A stretch of DNA of 20,548 nt from an uncultured Mucispirillum sp. (GTDB lineage: Bacteria > Chrysiogenota > Deferribacteres > Deferribacterales > Mucispirillaceae), in the NCBI GenBank assembly GCA_910586745.1, contig CAJUJZ010000028.1, positions 1 through 20,548 on the forward strand. Reading direction: 5' to 3'. A model generated the notes under the pieces. The model was not told the origin of the DNA. It worked only from the letters and a program-made list of their open reading frames with translations, and did not search any database. Of this stretch, positions 14,064 through 20,548 are shown piece by piece. A program made the position numbers and the translations under genes. Each line of letters starts with the position of its first letter. Positions within the stretch are counted from its first letter, which is position 1.

Positions 14064-15639
14064 TAAAAAAATATTTTTATATGACACAACATTAAGGGAT
14101 GGCACTCAGTCTGAAGATGTAAATTTTACTGTTATTGATAAGCTTAGAATAGCAGAACGGTTAATTGAATTTGGTATAGACTGTATAGAAGGCGGATGGC
14201 CAGGCTCAAACCCTAGAGATATGGAATTTTTTAATGTTTTAAAGAAAAATAAAAGCATTGATATAAATAAGATATCTGCTTTTGGTTCTACAAGGCGTGC
14301 TAAAAAAATATGTGAAAATGATGAGATTATACAGGCACTTCTTGAAGCAAATGTTCCAAATATTACGATTTTTGGTAAAACTTGGGATTTGCATGTTAGA
14401 GAAGCATTAAAAATATCTCTTGATGAAAATATTGAAATTATTTACGATACTGTCCGCTATTTAAAAGAAAAGGTGGATAAAGTTTATTATGATGCAGAGC
14501 ATTTTTTTGACGGCTATAATGCTAACCCAGAGTATGCACTAAAAACACTGCTTGCTGCTCGTGATGCAGGGGCAGACTGTGTTATACTTTGTGAAACAAA
14601 TGGCGGTGCAATGCCTGATAAAGTTGCAGAAATAGTTGCTGTTGTAAAAAATACACTTGGTGATTATCCTTTTGGAATACATGCTCATAATGACTGTGAA
14701 ATGGCTGTTGCAAATAGTATTGTTGCAGTAAGAAGTGGAGCAAGCCATGTTCAAGGCACTATTAACGGCTATGGTGAAAGGTGCGGTAATGCAAATCTTT
14801 GCTCTATTATTCCTAACCTGCAGCTTAAATATGGATATAACTGTGTAACAATTGAAAGTTTAACTAAATTAAAAAGCTTATCAGACTTTTTAGATGAAAT
14901 AGGTAACTTAAAGCATAATACTCATAGACCTTATGTTGGTAAATCAGCTTTTGCTCATAAAGGTGGTGTTCATGTTTCTGCAATCTTAAAAAATTCTAAA
15001 ACTTATGAGCATATTGCACCAGAGCTTGTTGGTAATACTCAAAGAGTGCTGTTATCAGATTTATCTGGTAAAAGTAACTTAATATACAAGGCAAAAGAGT
15101 TTGGTTTAGATATTGAAAGCCAGTCTGATACTATACAAAATGTGCTGCAGCAGCTTAAAGAGCTGGAAAACAGAGGATTTCAGTATGAAGGTGCAGAGGC
15201 ATCTTTTGAGCTTTTAATTAGAAGAGCAATGAATACTCTGCCAGAATTTTTTGATATTTTAAGCTACCGAGTAATTGATGAAAAAAATAAATCTTTATCA
15301 GTTGCACCAATGGCAGAAGCAACAGTCAGAGTATCTGTTAATGGTGAAGTAGAGCATACAGCAGCAGGCGGAAATGGTCCTGTAAATGCACTTGATAGAG
15401 CAATAAGAAAAGCATTAATTCATTTTTATCCACAGCTTAAAGATATGGTTCTTGTTGACTATAAAGTTCGTATTTTATCAAGCCATAATGGGACACAGGC
15501 TACAACCCGTGTTCTTGTAGTAAGCCAGGATTCCTCTTCTACATGGAGCACTGTTGGGGTGGCAGAAAATATTATTGATGCAAGCTATCAGGCATTGCTT
15601 GATTCTATTATTTACAAGCTTTTAAAAGATAGAAAATAA
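14050..15639 (+). CDS. cimA: (R)-citramalate synthase
   Basis: CimA condenses acetyl-CoA with pyruvate to (R)-citramalate, the first step of threonine-independent isoleucine synthesis. The 529-residue protein has the LeuA-family catalytic motif YDTTLRDGTQSE (Arg16, Asp17), the metal-binding HAHND at 211-215, and GYGERCGNANLCS. The EGGWPGSNPRD and KTWDLHVREAL segments are typical of the citramalate-synthase branch rather than isopropylmalate or homocitrate synthase. Residues from about 400 to the end form the LeuA regulatory (dimerisation) domain, which in relatives binds isoleucine. Its ATG lies inside lysC (14-base overlap) with only a weak ribosome site, so coupling to lysC translation is likely. 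It is the last gene of the operon and is followed by an intrinsic terminator at 15647-15674. Confidence 0.93.
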   Translation: MDSSNKKIFLYDTTLRDGTQSEDVNFTVIDKLRIAERLIEFGIDCIEGGWPGSNPRDMEFFNVLKKNKSIDINKISAFGSTRRAKKICENDEIIQALLEANVPNITIFGKTWDLHVREALKISLDENIEIIYDTVRYLKEKVDKVYYDAEHFFDGYNANPEYALKTLLAARDAGADCVILCETNGGAMPDKVAEIVAVVKNTLGDYPFGIHAHNDCEMAVANSIVAVRSGASHVQGTINGYGERCGNANLCSIIPNLQLKYGYNCVTIESLTKLKSLSDFLDEIGNLKHNTHRPYVGKSAFAHKGGVHVSAILKNSKTYEHIAPELVGNTQRVLLSDLSGKSNLIYKAKEFGLDIESQSDTIQNVLQQLKELENRGFQYEGAEASFELLIRRAMNTLPEFFDILSYRVIDEKNKSLSVAPMAEATVRVSVNGEVEHTAAGGNGPVNALDRAIRKALIHFYPQLKDMVLVDYKVRILSSHNGTQATTRVLVVSQDSSSTWSTVGVAENIIDASYQALLDSIIYKLLKDRK

Positions 15640-15646
15640 TAATTCT

Positions 15647-15674
15647 AACCTGCTGTCTTTCAGCAGGTTTTTTT
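15647..15674 (+). terminator. Rho-independent terminator of the hom-cimA operon
   Basis: AACCTGCTG (15647-15655) pairs perfectly with CAGCAGGTT (15661-15669) around a five-base TCTTT loop, and a run of seven T (15668-15674) follows. It lies 8 bases after the cimA stop and is the strongest hairpin of this kind noticed in the window. Confidence 0.92.
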
Positions 15675-15975
15675 ATGCACAGAATTTTATACTCAAAATT
15701 ACTTTAAGATATAGTATAAAAGTTATTTGAAATATAATAAACTGTAAATTGACATATAAGAATATCTGTAATTTTTACAAGTATAATCTTTTAAATACAG
15801 TCTTAAAAAATAAATATATGCAGCATATAAGATTTCATTATATATACTAACTTTAAGATATAAAGAAAGTATATTAATTTACTAAATGAATAAGTAACCA
15901 AATAATATAATCAGAAAATGTAATCAAAAAATAGTTTTAAGGTAATATTTATCTTAAAAAAGTAACTTTAAAAAA
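15675..15975. other. Gene-free AT-rich intergenic region with short repeats
   Basis: About 300 bases hold no open frame worth calling: the few ATG codons run into stops within about ten codons. A 13-base direct repeat, ACTTTAAGATATA, occurs at 15701-15713 and 15850-15862. An imperfect inverted repeat joins 15922-15938 to 15972-15987 and runs into the end of the minus-strand gene. TTGACA at 15749 and TATAAT at 15782 are 27 bases apart, too far for one promoter. No RNA family was recognised. Confidence 0.55.
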
Positions 15976-16344
15976 CTATTTTTGATTTTCAGATAATCCA
16001 ACAAATTTATCCATTATATCATCAAGTTTACTAATTGAAACAGTGCCCCACATTTCTTCTATTTTATTATTGCCTATACCGTGGATGTATTTTACTGTAA
16101 CATCAGTAATAGATGGCAGTATAATTAAGTCAAGAAAAACATCTTTAATATTAAACATTAAATCAATAGAGCCATCTTCAGAAGGTGTGCCGCTTACTGT
16201 TAATGAGTATTTTTTGTAATACCTTAATGCAACTAATGCTGCAACTTCAACATGTTCTGCACTGAATGGTTCACCTTTACCAAATGACCAGCCTTTTTTC
16301 AGTTTAGCAATTTCTCTAATACGAACTTCAAAGTTTTCCTGCAT
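15976..16344 (-). CDS. Small protein of unknown function
   Basis: A 122-residue protein I do not recognise. It begins with a charged helix (VRIREIAKLKKGWSFGKGEPFS), with Lys17-Gly18-Trp19, then an alanine-rich helix (EVAALVALRYYKKY). A beta-rich part follows with TPSEDGSIDLMF at 53-64 and VFLDLIIL. The succession LxxLxxGW, then PxS with a helix, then TPxxDGxIxLxF recalls a widespread group of small uncharacterised proteins, but I cannot name the family. No signal peptide, membrane span or cysteine pair is visible. It stands alone on the minus strand, divergent from the PHP gene, with a minus-strand promoter at 16382-16410. Its ribosome site is weak (GGGTTA region), so the exact start is less certain. 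The open frame with ordinary codon use argues for a real gene. Confidence 0.65.
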   Translation of the reverse strand: MQENFEVRIREIAKLKKGWSFGKGEPFSAEHVEVAALVALRYYKKYSLTVSGTPSEDGSIDLMFNIKDVFLDLIILPSITDVTVKYIHGIGNNKIEEMWGTVSISKLDDIMDKFVGLSENQK

Positions 16345-16381
16345 ATAAGTAACCCATTTTAAAATTATTTATTTTTTAAAT

Positions 16382-16410
16382 AATATACTTGCCATTTTTC
16401 TAAAAAACAA
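16382..16410 (-). promoter_or_regulatory. Candidate minus-strand promoter for the small unknown gene
   Basis: On the minus strand TTGTTT (plus positions 16405-16410) and TATATT (plus positions 16382-16387) have a 17-base spacer. Transcription would start around 16375, about 30 bases before the ATG at 16344. It overlaps the plus-strand promoter almost completely. Confidence 0.5.
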
Positions 16411-16415
16411 GTATA
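16384..16415. repeat. Perfect 8-base inverted repeat spanning two overlapping divergent promoters
   Basis: TATACTTG at 16384-16391 and CAAGTATA at 16408-16415 form a perfect dyad with a 16-base spacer. Each arm holds part of the -35 of one promoter and part of the -10 of the opposite one. The symmetry may simply be that of the paired promoter elements, or it may be an operator. Confidence 0.6.
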
Positions 16416-16417
16416 AC
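16389..16417 (+). promoter_or_regulatory. Candidate plus-strand promoter for the PHP gene
   Basis: TTGCCA at 16389-16394 and TATAAC at 16412-16417 are separated by 17 bases, each five of six to consensus. Transcription would start near 16424, giving a leader of about 40 bases to the ATG at 16465. Confidence 0.58.
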
Positions 16418-16464
16418 TGAAAAACTATAATTTGTAAATACTTACTTTCTTTTTAGGTTTTATT

Positions 16465-17136
16465 ATGATTTATGATTTACATACACACTCAACACACTCT
16501 GATGGTATGCTTATTCCTGCAGAAGTAGCACGCACTGCACAGGTGCAGGGGTATCTTGGTATTGCATTAACAGACCATGTGGACAGTTCTAATGTTTATC
16601 AGGTATTACAAGCTAATTTAAAATTTAAAGAGTGGTTTAATAAATCAACAGATGATGATTTTAAAGTAATTGTTGGTGCAGAAATAACTCATGTTAATCC
16701 TAAAGATATTGCACCACTTACAAAAATAGCAAGGGATAATGGGGCAGATATAGTTGTAGTTCATGGTGAAACAATATCTGAGCCAGTTACTCCAGGCACT
16801 AACAGGGCAGCAATAGAAGCAAATGTTGATATATTAGCTCATCCTGGGCTTATAAGTTATGAAGATGTATGTTTTGCTGCAGAAAATAATGTTTATCTTG
16901 AAATTACTACAAGAAAAAGTCATGCATATACTAATGCTCATGTTGCAAATATGGCAAGAAAAGCTGGTGCAAAACTTGTTATAGATAATGATGCTCACAG
17001 TCCTTCTGATTTTACAGGCAGTGAAAAAGCATGTAAAATTATGCTTGGTGCAGGCATCAGCGAAGATGAAATAAAAAATATAATTAATAATAATAAAATA
17101 ATATTTGATAAAGCTCTTGGAGGAAAAAGTGGCTAA
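16465..17136 (+). CDS. PHP-domain metal-dependent phosphoesterase (histidinol-phosphatase-like)
   Basis: A 223-residue single-domain PHP protein. The metal ligands appear in order: DLHTHSTHSDG at residues 4-14, TDHVD, a glutamate in GAEITHV, a histidine in VVVHGETIS, AHPGLI, and the final DNDAH motif near the C-terminus. This is the trinuclear metal site of the PHP family, used in histidinol phosphatases, PolC/DnaE-associated domains and nucleotide phosphoesterases. The length fits a stand-alone enzyme of the histidinol-phosphatase-like group. No histidine gene is adjacent, so the substrate is unknown. The ribosome site is weak (TAGG about 9 bases before ATG). The 3' end overlaps the next gene by 8 bases, so the two are probably translated together. 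Confidence 0.85.
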   Translation: MIYDLHTHSTHSDGMLIPAEVARTAQVQGYLGIALTDHVDSSNVYQVLQANLKFKEWFNKSTDDDFKVIVGAEITHVNPKDIAPLTKIARDNGADIVVVHGETISEPVTPGTNRAAIEANVDILAHPGLISYEDVCFAAENNVYLEITTRKSHAYTNAHVANMARKAGAKLVIDNDAHSPSDFTGSEKACKIMLGAGISEDEIKNIINNNKIIFDKALGGKSG

Positions 17137-17683
17137 AAAAGATAAAATCAATATTGATAATACTGGTGTAGATAAGCTTGAATCATTTATGCAGAATAAC
17201 ATTAAAATGATTGTTATTTTAATATCCGCATTAGTAGTATTATTTATTGCAGTATATCTTGGATATACTGCTTATAGTGTATCTAAAAATAAAAAGATTT
17301 CTTCTATTAGTGCTGCAGAAATGGTAATGCTTGATAATGCTTCTGTTGATGCTTTTGCTGCATTATCTTCAACTGTGCCATCATTAAAAGACTATATTGC
17401 TGTTCGCAGTGCAGGAATGTATTATATGTTTGGTAACAATGAAAAAGCCGTAATCGAGCTTCAAAAAGCTGGTGGCAGATTTTCAGAATTAAGTGCTGGT
17501 ATGCTTTATGATTTAGGACAGAATGTTGTTCCTGCAAACTATTTACAGGGTGAAATGAGAGAATTATGGTATTATAGAAATGTATTATCATCTAAGGATA
17601 ATGATAAAAATATTAATGATTTTAAAATGCTTTATCCAGAAAGCCAGCTTTTAACATTAGTTGAAAACTGGAATGTTAAGTAG
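17129..17683 (+). CDS. Single-span membrane-anchored protein of unknown function
   Basis: Starting from GTG at 17129 the protein has 184 residues. It has a short charged cytoplasmic tail, one membrane span at about residues 27-49 (MIVILISALVVLFIAVYLGYTAY), and a periplasmic part of about 135 residues. The periplasmic part is helical, and AGMYYMFGNNEKAVIELQKAGG resembles one TPR-like helical pair, so the plan recalls YfgM-type anchored TPR proteins; this is only a resemblance. The GTG is chosen because GGAGG at 17119-17123 lies five bases upstream; an in-frame TTG at 17105 lies before that site. It overlaps the PHP gene by 8 bases and is followed 14 bases later by the DUF502 gene, suggesting an operon with an envelope component. 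Confidence 0.7.
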   Translation: MAKKDKINIDNTGVDKLESFMQNNIKMIVILISALVVLFIAVYLGYTAYSVSKNKKISSISAAEMVMLDNASVDAFAALSSTVPSLKDYIAVRSAGMYYMFGNNEKAVIELQKAGGRFSELSAGMLYDLGQNVVPANYLQGEMRELWYYRNVLSSKDNDKNINDFKMLYPESQLLTLVENWNVK

Positions 17684-17697
17684 AAGCTTTATAAATT

Positions 17698-18351
17698 ATG
17701 AGTATTACTCAAAAAATTAAAAAAATCTTTATAGCAGGTATACTGGCTCTTTTACCTATTGTAGTAACGGTATATCTGCTTTACTTTTTATATAATCTTG
17801 TAGTTTCAAAAGCCAGTCCAATTGTAAAAAAAATAGCACATCAATATAATTATGATTTTAGTGAATATATTTTTCAGATTGGCACATTTATTCTTATATT
17901 ATTGATTATCTTTATTATTGGCATATTTACAAGAATGTATCTTGGTAAACTTTTTATTAAGATGCTTGATAATATTATGACACATATTCCGATTGCCCGC
18001 TCTATATATAATGCAACAAAGCAGGTTATAGATTCTTTTGGCAATACTTCCGGCTCATCATTTTCTAAAGTTGTGCTTATAGAGTTTCCAAGACGGGATA
18101 TGTGGATGATTGCCTTTCTTGTAAGAGATTCGCTGCCCGTAATGCAGGAAGCTTCTACAAAAGAAGAGAGTGTAAATGTTTTTATTCCAACAGCACCTAA
18201 CCCTACATCTGGTTTTATTGCAATAGTTCCTAAAAAAGATATCAGAGAAATAGATATTACAGTGGAAGAAGGAATTAAGTTTGTGCTTTCTATTGGAATA
18301 ATTAATTTAGATAAACATGCAGATATAAAAGAATTATTAAAGGATAAATAA
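17698..18351 (+). CDS. DUF502 family membrane protein
   Basis: A 217-residue protein matching the DUF502 family. It has two membrane spans near the N-terminus (about 10-34 and 57-80) and the conserved GILALLPIVVTVYLL and IPIARSIYNATKQV segments. The soluble part then carries VVLIEFPRRDMWMIAFLVRD, VFIPTAPNPTSGFIAIVP, and VEEGIKFVLSIGI. The PTxPNPTSG motif is the family's best signature. No molecular function is established; plant relatives are LIKE COV proteins associated with membranes. The ribosome site is weak, and the gene begins 14 bases after its upstream neighbour. Its stop is immediately followed by the aroE GTG, with no base between. Confidence 0.85.
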   Translation: MSITQKIKKIFIAGILALLPIVVTVYLLYFLYNLVVSKASPIVKKIAHQYNYDFSEYIFQIGTFILILLIIFIIGIFTRMYLGKLFIKMLDNIMTHIPIARSIYNATKQVIDSFGNTSGSSFSKVVLIEFPRRDMWMIAFLVRDSLPVMQEASTKEESVNVFIPTAPNPTSGFIAIVPKKDIREIDITVEEGIKFVLSIGIINLDKHADIKELLKDK

Positions 18352-19152
18352 GTGTATATTAATTTAGGATTAATTGGCAGCCCATTAACTCATACATTTT
18401 CTCCATTTATACACAACTATTTTTTATATAAATCAGGCCTTTGCGGCGGATATACTTGTTGTGATATAAGTTTAGAAGAGCTTGAAGAAACTATTATAAT
18501 GTTTCAGAAATTTCATTTTAAAGGTATAAATGTAACAGTTCCTTATAAACAGGAAGTTATGCAGTTTTGTTCAGAGCTTGATATTACAGCAAAAAGTATT
18601 GGTGCTGTAAACACTCTGCATTTTACTGATAATGGAATTATAGGACATAATACAGATATTTTTGGATTTCATATGATGCTTGAAACTTCAGGTATTAATA
18701 CATTAAATAAAAAAGTACTGTTATTAGGTGCAGGTGGTGCGTCAAGAGCTGTTATACCATATTTATTAATGAATAAGCCTGAATATTTTTTAATAGCAAA
18801 CAGAACTATAGAAAAAGCTGAAGATTTATCATTATTATACGATAATAATGCAGATATTTGCAGTTTAAATAATTTACATGGTTTAGAGTTTGATATTGTT
18901 ATTAATGCCACATCTATGGGAGTAAAAGGTGAGCCTTATACTGACTATGGCTTTAAAATTAATGAAGCAGCAGTAGATATGATATATAAACCACAAATGA
19001 CATCTTTTTTATCATTATACAGCAAAAATAATATAAAACTTGTAAATGGTCTTGCTATGCTTATTTATCAGGCTGCAGGTTCATTTAATATATGGACTGG
19101 ATGCGATATTATACCAGATATAGAGTATTTTAATAAAGCAGTATATAAATAA
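18352..19152 (+). CDS. aroE: Shikimate dehydrogenase
   Basis: AroE reduces 3-dehydroshikimate to shikimate with NADPH in aromatic amino acid synthesis. The 266-residue protein has the substrate-binding start LIGSPLTHTFSPFIHN, the catalytic lysine in NVTVPYK, GAVNT, and the aspartate of HNTDIFGF. The nucleotide-binding GAGGASRA, NRT, NATSMG and the C-terminal NGLAMLIYQAAGSF are also present. The length is normal for AroE. The GTG start directly follows the DUF502 stop and is supported by AAAGGA at 18338-18343, eight bases upstream. The 3' end is five bases from the 3' end of a tRNA gene on the other strand. Confidence 0.96.
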   Translation: MYINLGLIGSPLTHTFSPFIHNYFLYKSGLCGGYTCCDISLEELEETIIMFQKFHFKGINVTVPYKQEVMQFCSELDITAKSIGAVNTLHFTDNGIIGHNTDIFGFHMMLETSGINTLNKKVLLLGAGGASRAVIPYLLMNKPEYFLIANRTIEKAEDLSLLYDNNADICSLNNLHGLEFDIVINATSMGVKGEPYTDYGFKINEAAVDMIYKPQMTSFLSLYSKNNIKLVNGLAMLIYQAAGSFNIWTGCDIIPDIEYFNKAVYK

Positions 19153-19157
19153 TTTAG

Positions 19158-19230
19158 TGGGCTATGCAGGAATTGAACCTGCGACACCCAACTCCGGAGG
19201 TTGGTGCTCTATCCACTGAGCTAATAGCCC
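19158..19230 (-). tRNA. tRNA-Arg, anticodon CCG
   Basis: The minus strand folds into a complete 73-base cloverleaf. The acceptor GGGCTAT pairs with ATAGCCC, the D stem is GCTC/GAGC, and the anticodon stem CCAAC/GTTGG holds the loop CTCCGGA with anticodon CCG. The T stem GCAGG/CCTGC carries loop TTCAATT. The discriminator is A, and the CCA end is not encoded (CTA follows). It reads CGG arginine codons, which should be rare in this AT-rich genome. Confidence 0.96.
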
Positions 19231-19241
19231 TAAATCGCATA

Positions 19242-19270
19242 ATGATATATAAAATAAACTTAAATAGCAA
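19242..19270 (-). promoter_or_regulatory. Candidate promoter of the tRNA-Arg gene
   Basis: On the minus strand TTGCTA (plus positions 19265-19270) and TATCAT (plus positions 19242-19247) are 17 bases apart. Transcription would begin around 19235, about five bases before the mature tRNA end. The -35 matches four and the -10 five of six consensus bases. Confidence 0.5.
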
Positions 19271-19349
19271 GTTATTTTTAAAAAATGTCCTGTTAAAATT
19301 GTAAAAATCAAACATAAATAATTTTTTTATTATTTTTGTATTATTATTC

Positions 19350-19377
19350 TTGACAAAAACTTATTAAAAGCTATAAA
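19350..19377 (+). promoter_or_regulatory. Sigma70-type promoter of asd
   Basis: TTGACA at 19350-19355 and TATAAA at 19372-19377 are separated by 16 bases. Transcription would start near 19384, about 20 bases before the asd ATG and ahead of its AGGAGAGG ribosome site at 19392-19399. Confidence 0.72.
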
Positions 19378-19404
19378 GTTATTTACTTTTTAGGAGAGGA
19401 TATT

Positions 19405-20421
19405 ATGATACCACAAAAAAAATCAGCTTATAATGTTGCTGTTGTTGGAGCTACTGGTGCAGTAGGGCAGACTTTTTTAGATATTTTATCTGAAAGAAAT
19501 TTTCCTATTGATAATTTAAAACTTTTTGCATCATCCAGGTCTGCTGGTAAAAAAATACAGTATAATAGTAAAGAATATATTATTGAAGAATTAACTCATA
19601 ATTCATTTGAAGATGTTGATATAGCATTATTTTCTGCTGGTGCATCCAGGTCAAAAGAATTTGCACCATCTGCAGTTAAAGCTGGTGCTGTAGTAGTAGA
19701 TAATTCTTCTGCTTTTAGGATGGATAAAGATGTACCGTTAGTTGTGCCTGAAGTAAACCCAGAAGATGCATTAAACAATAATGGTATAATAGCTAATCCA
19801 AACTGCACAACAATTATTATGCTTGTGCCTTTAAAACCACTGCATGATTATGCAAAAATTAAAAGAGTTATTGTATCATCATACCAATCAGCTTCTGGTG
19901 CAGGAGCTGCAGCTACTATGGAATTAATAGAGCAGACAAAAGCATGGTCAAAAGGTGAATCTATTGAAGTAAAAGCTTTTGCTCATCAGCTTCTTTTTAA
20001 TGTTATTCCGCATATTGATGTGTTTACAGAAAATGGTTATACAAAAGAAGAAATGAAAATGTATAACGAAACTCGTAAAATGTTTCACTCTGATGAAATA
20101 AAAATTAGTGCTACATGTGTTCGTGTGCCAGTATTAACTGCTCATTCAGAAAGTGTTTTAATAGAAACTGAGAAAAAACTTACTCCTGAAAAAGCTAGAG
20201 AGTTACTTTCTAATGCACCAGGTGTTAAACTTTATGATAATCCTGATGAAAAACAATATCCAATGCCGCTTTTAGCATCAGGGCAGGATTTATGCTATGT
20301 TGGCAGGATAAGAGAAGATATCGCATACGATAATGGTTTATCATTTTTTGTAAGTGGTGACCAGTTAAGAAAAGGAGCAGCTACAAATGCTGTTCAAATT
20401 GCAGAGTTATTAATAAAATAA
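19405..20421 (+). CDS. asd: Aspartate-semialdehyde dehydrogenase
   Basis: Asd reduces aspartyl phosphate, made by LysC, to aspartate semialdehyde, the substrate of Hom and of lysine/diaminopimelate synthesis. The 338-residue protein shows the NADP-binding GATGAVGQ near the N-terminus, SAGASRSKEFAP, NSSAFRMDKDVPLVVPEVN, and the catalytic cysteine in NPNCTT. SYQSASGAG, the CVRVPV segment, and GDQLRKGAATNAVQIAE at the end are also present. The wording is that of the Gram-positive and Deferribacteres-like Asd branch rather than the E. coli branch. The start follows AGGAGAGG at 19392-19399 and a strong promoter. It stands apart from the hom-cimA operon, about 3.8 kb away, and is probably monocistronic. 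Confidence 0.96.
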   Translation: MIPQKKSAYNVAVVGATGAVGQTFLDILSERNFPIDNLKLFASSRSAGKKIQYNSKEYIIEELTHNSFEDVDIALFSAGASRSKEFAPSAVKAGAVVVDNSSAFRMDKDVPLVVPEVNPEDALNNNGIIANPNCTTIIMLVPLKPLHDYAKIKRVIVSSYQSASGAGAAATMELIEQTKAWSKGESIEVKAFAHQLLFNVIPHIDVFTENGYTKEEMKMYNETRKMFHSDEIKISATCVRVPVLTAHSESVLIETEKKLTPEKARELLSNAPGVKLYDNPDEKQYPMPLLASGQDLCYVGRIREDIAYDNGLSFFVSGDQLRKGAATNAVQIAELLIK

Positions 20422-20459
20422 ATAATTAATAAAATAAGGGATAAATGGTATATCTTTAC

Positions 20460-20487
20460 TTGACAAGTAGAAGTAATTGTATATAAT
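20460..20487 (+). promoter_or_regulatory. Consensus sigma70 promoter of the HU-type gene
   Basis: TTGACA at 20460-20465 and TATAAT at 20482-20487 both match consensus exactly, with a 16-base spacer. Transcription would start near 20494. The strength fits an abundant nucleoid protein. Confidence 0.82.
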
Positions 20488-20523
20488 AGCCAAATCTATC
20501 CTATATATTTATGGAGGTTTTAC

Positions 20524-20548
20524 GTGAATAAAAAAGAGCTTATCGATT
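20524..20548 (+). CDS. HU/IHF-type DNA-binding protein, 5' end only
   Basis: Only the first eight codons are inside the window. GTG at 20524 is preceded by GGAGG at 20513-20517, six bases upstream, and gives MNKKELID, the characteristic opening of HU-family histone-like proteins. The strong consensus promoter just upstream supports a highly expressed small DNA-binding protein. With so few residues HU cannot be told from IHF, and the call rests on the start and the promoter. Confidence 0.65.

Noticed and set aside
15749..15787. TTGACA and TATAAT in the gene-free region
   Set aside because: The consensus hexamers are 27 bases apart, too far for a promoter, and no gene or recognisable RNA follows.
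15701..15862. Repeated ACTTTAAGATATA as a CRISPR or mobile-element remnant
   Set aside because: Only two copies, 149 bases apart, with no spacer regularity, terminal repeats or transposase; chance similarity in A/T-rich DNA is likely.
17105..17128. TTG start extending the membrane-anchored protein by eight residues
   Set aside because: GGAGG at 17119-17123 is properly spaced for GTG 17129, while the TTG has no ribosome site and lies deep within the PHP gene.

Overview
This window is a very AT-rich (by eye roughly 30% G+C), densely packed bacterial chromosome segment made almost entirely of core metabolism and housekeeping genes. AGA arginine codons, A/T-ending codons, a beta-class carbonic anhydrase, a putative siroheme-route heme enzyme (AhbD-like) and the order hom - apgM-like - lysC - cimA suggest an anaerobic or microaerophilic Gram-negative bacterium. 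An AT-rich member of the Deferribacterota (Mucispirillum-like) would fit, but this is inference from gene content and not a phylogenetic placement.

Layout. Positions 76-3491 (+): an AhbD-like radical SAM/SPASM protein, a succinyl-CoA:acetate-type CoA-transferase and a YaaA-family protein. Positions 3488-4507 (-): a ZapE/AFG1-type ATPase whose stop overlaps the yaaA stop. Positions 4554-5321 (+): an inositol-monophosphatase-family enzyme. Positions 5485-9419 (+): queC, a YqeY-type protein, cvpA and mutS2 in tight succession. Positions 9416-10099 (-): a beta-carbonic anhydrase convergent with mutS2. Positions 10326-15639 (+): an aspartate-family and isoleucine-precursor operon, hom, apgM-like (a probable homoserine kinase analogue), lysC (with an internal start for a regulatory beta chain) and cimA, closed by a strong intrinsic terminator. 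Positions 15675-15975: AT-rich DNA without a gene. Positions 15976-16344 (-): a small unrecognised protein, divergent from the PHP-domain gene at 16465. Positions 16465-19152 (+): PHP phosphoesterase, a membrane-anchored protein, a DUF502 membrane protein and aroE. Positions 19158-19230 (-): tRNA-Arg(CCG). Positions 19405-20421 (+): asd. The window ends in the first codons of an HU-type gene behind a consensus promoter.

How the genes work together: lysC and asd make aspartate semialdehyde. Hom converts it to homoserine and the apgM-like protein probably phosphorylates homoserine towards threonine. CimA makes citramalate from pyruvate and acetyl-CoA, a threonine-independent route to isoleucine. 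AroE belongs to the shikimate pathway.

No mobile element, CRISPR array, phage gene or defence system was seen. The observations most worth a second look are the apgM-like homoserine kinase candidate, the internal lysC start with a near-perfect Shine-Dalgarno, a dyad-symmetric overlapping bidirectional promoter at 16382-16417, a tandem repeat in the hom leader, and a MutS2 Smr domain that has lost its LDLRG-type motif.
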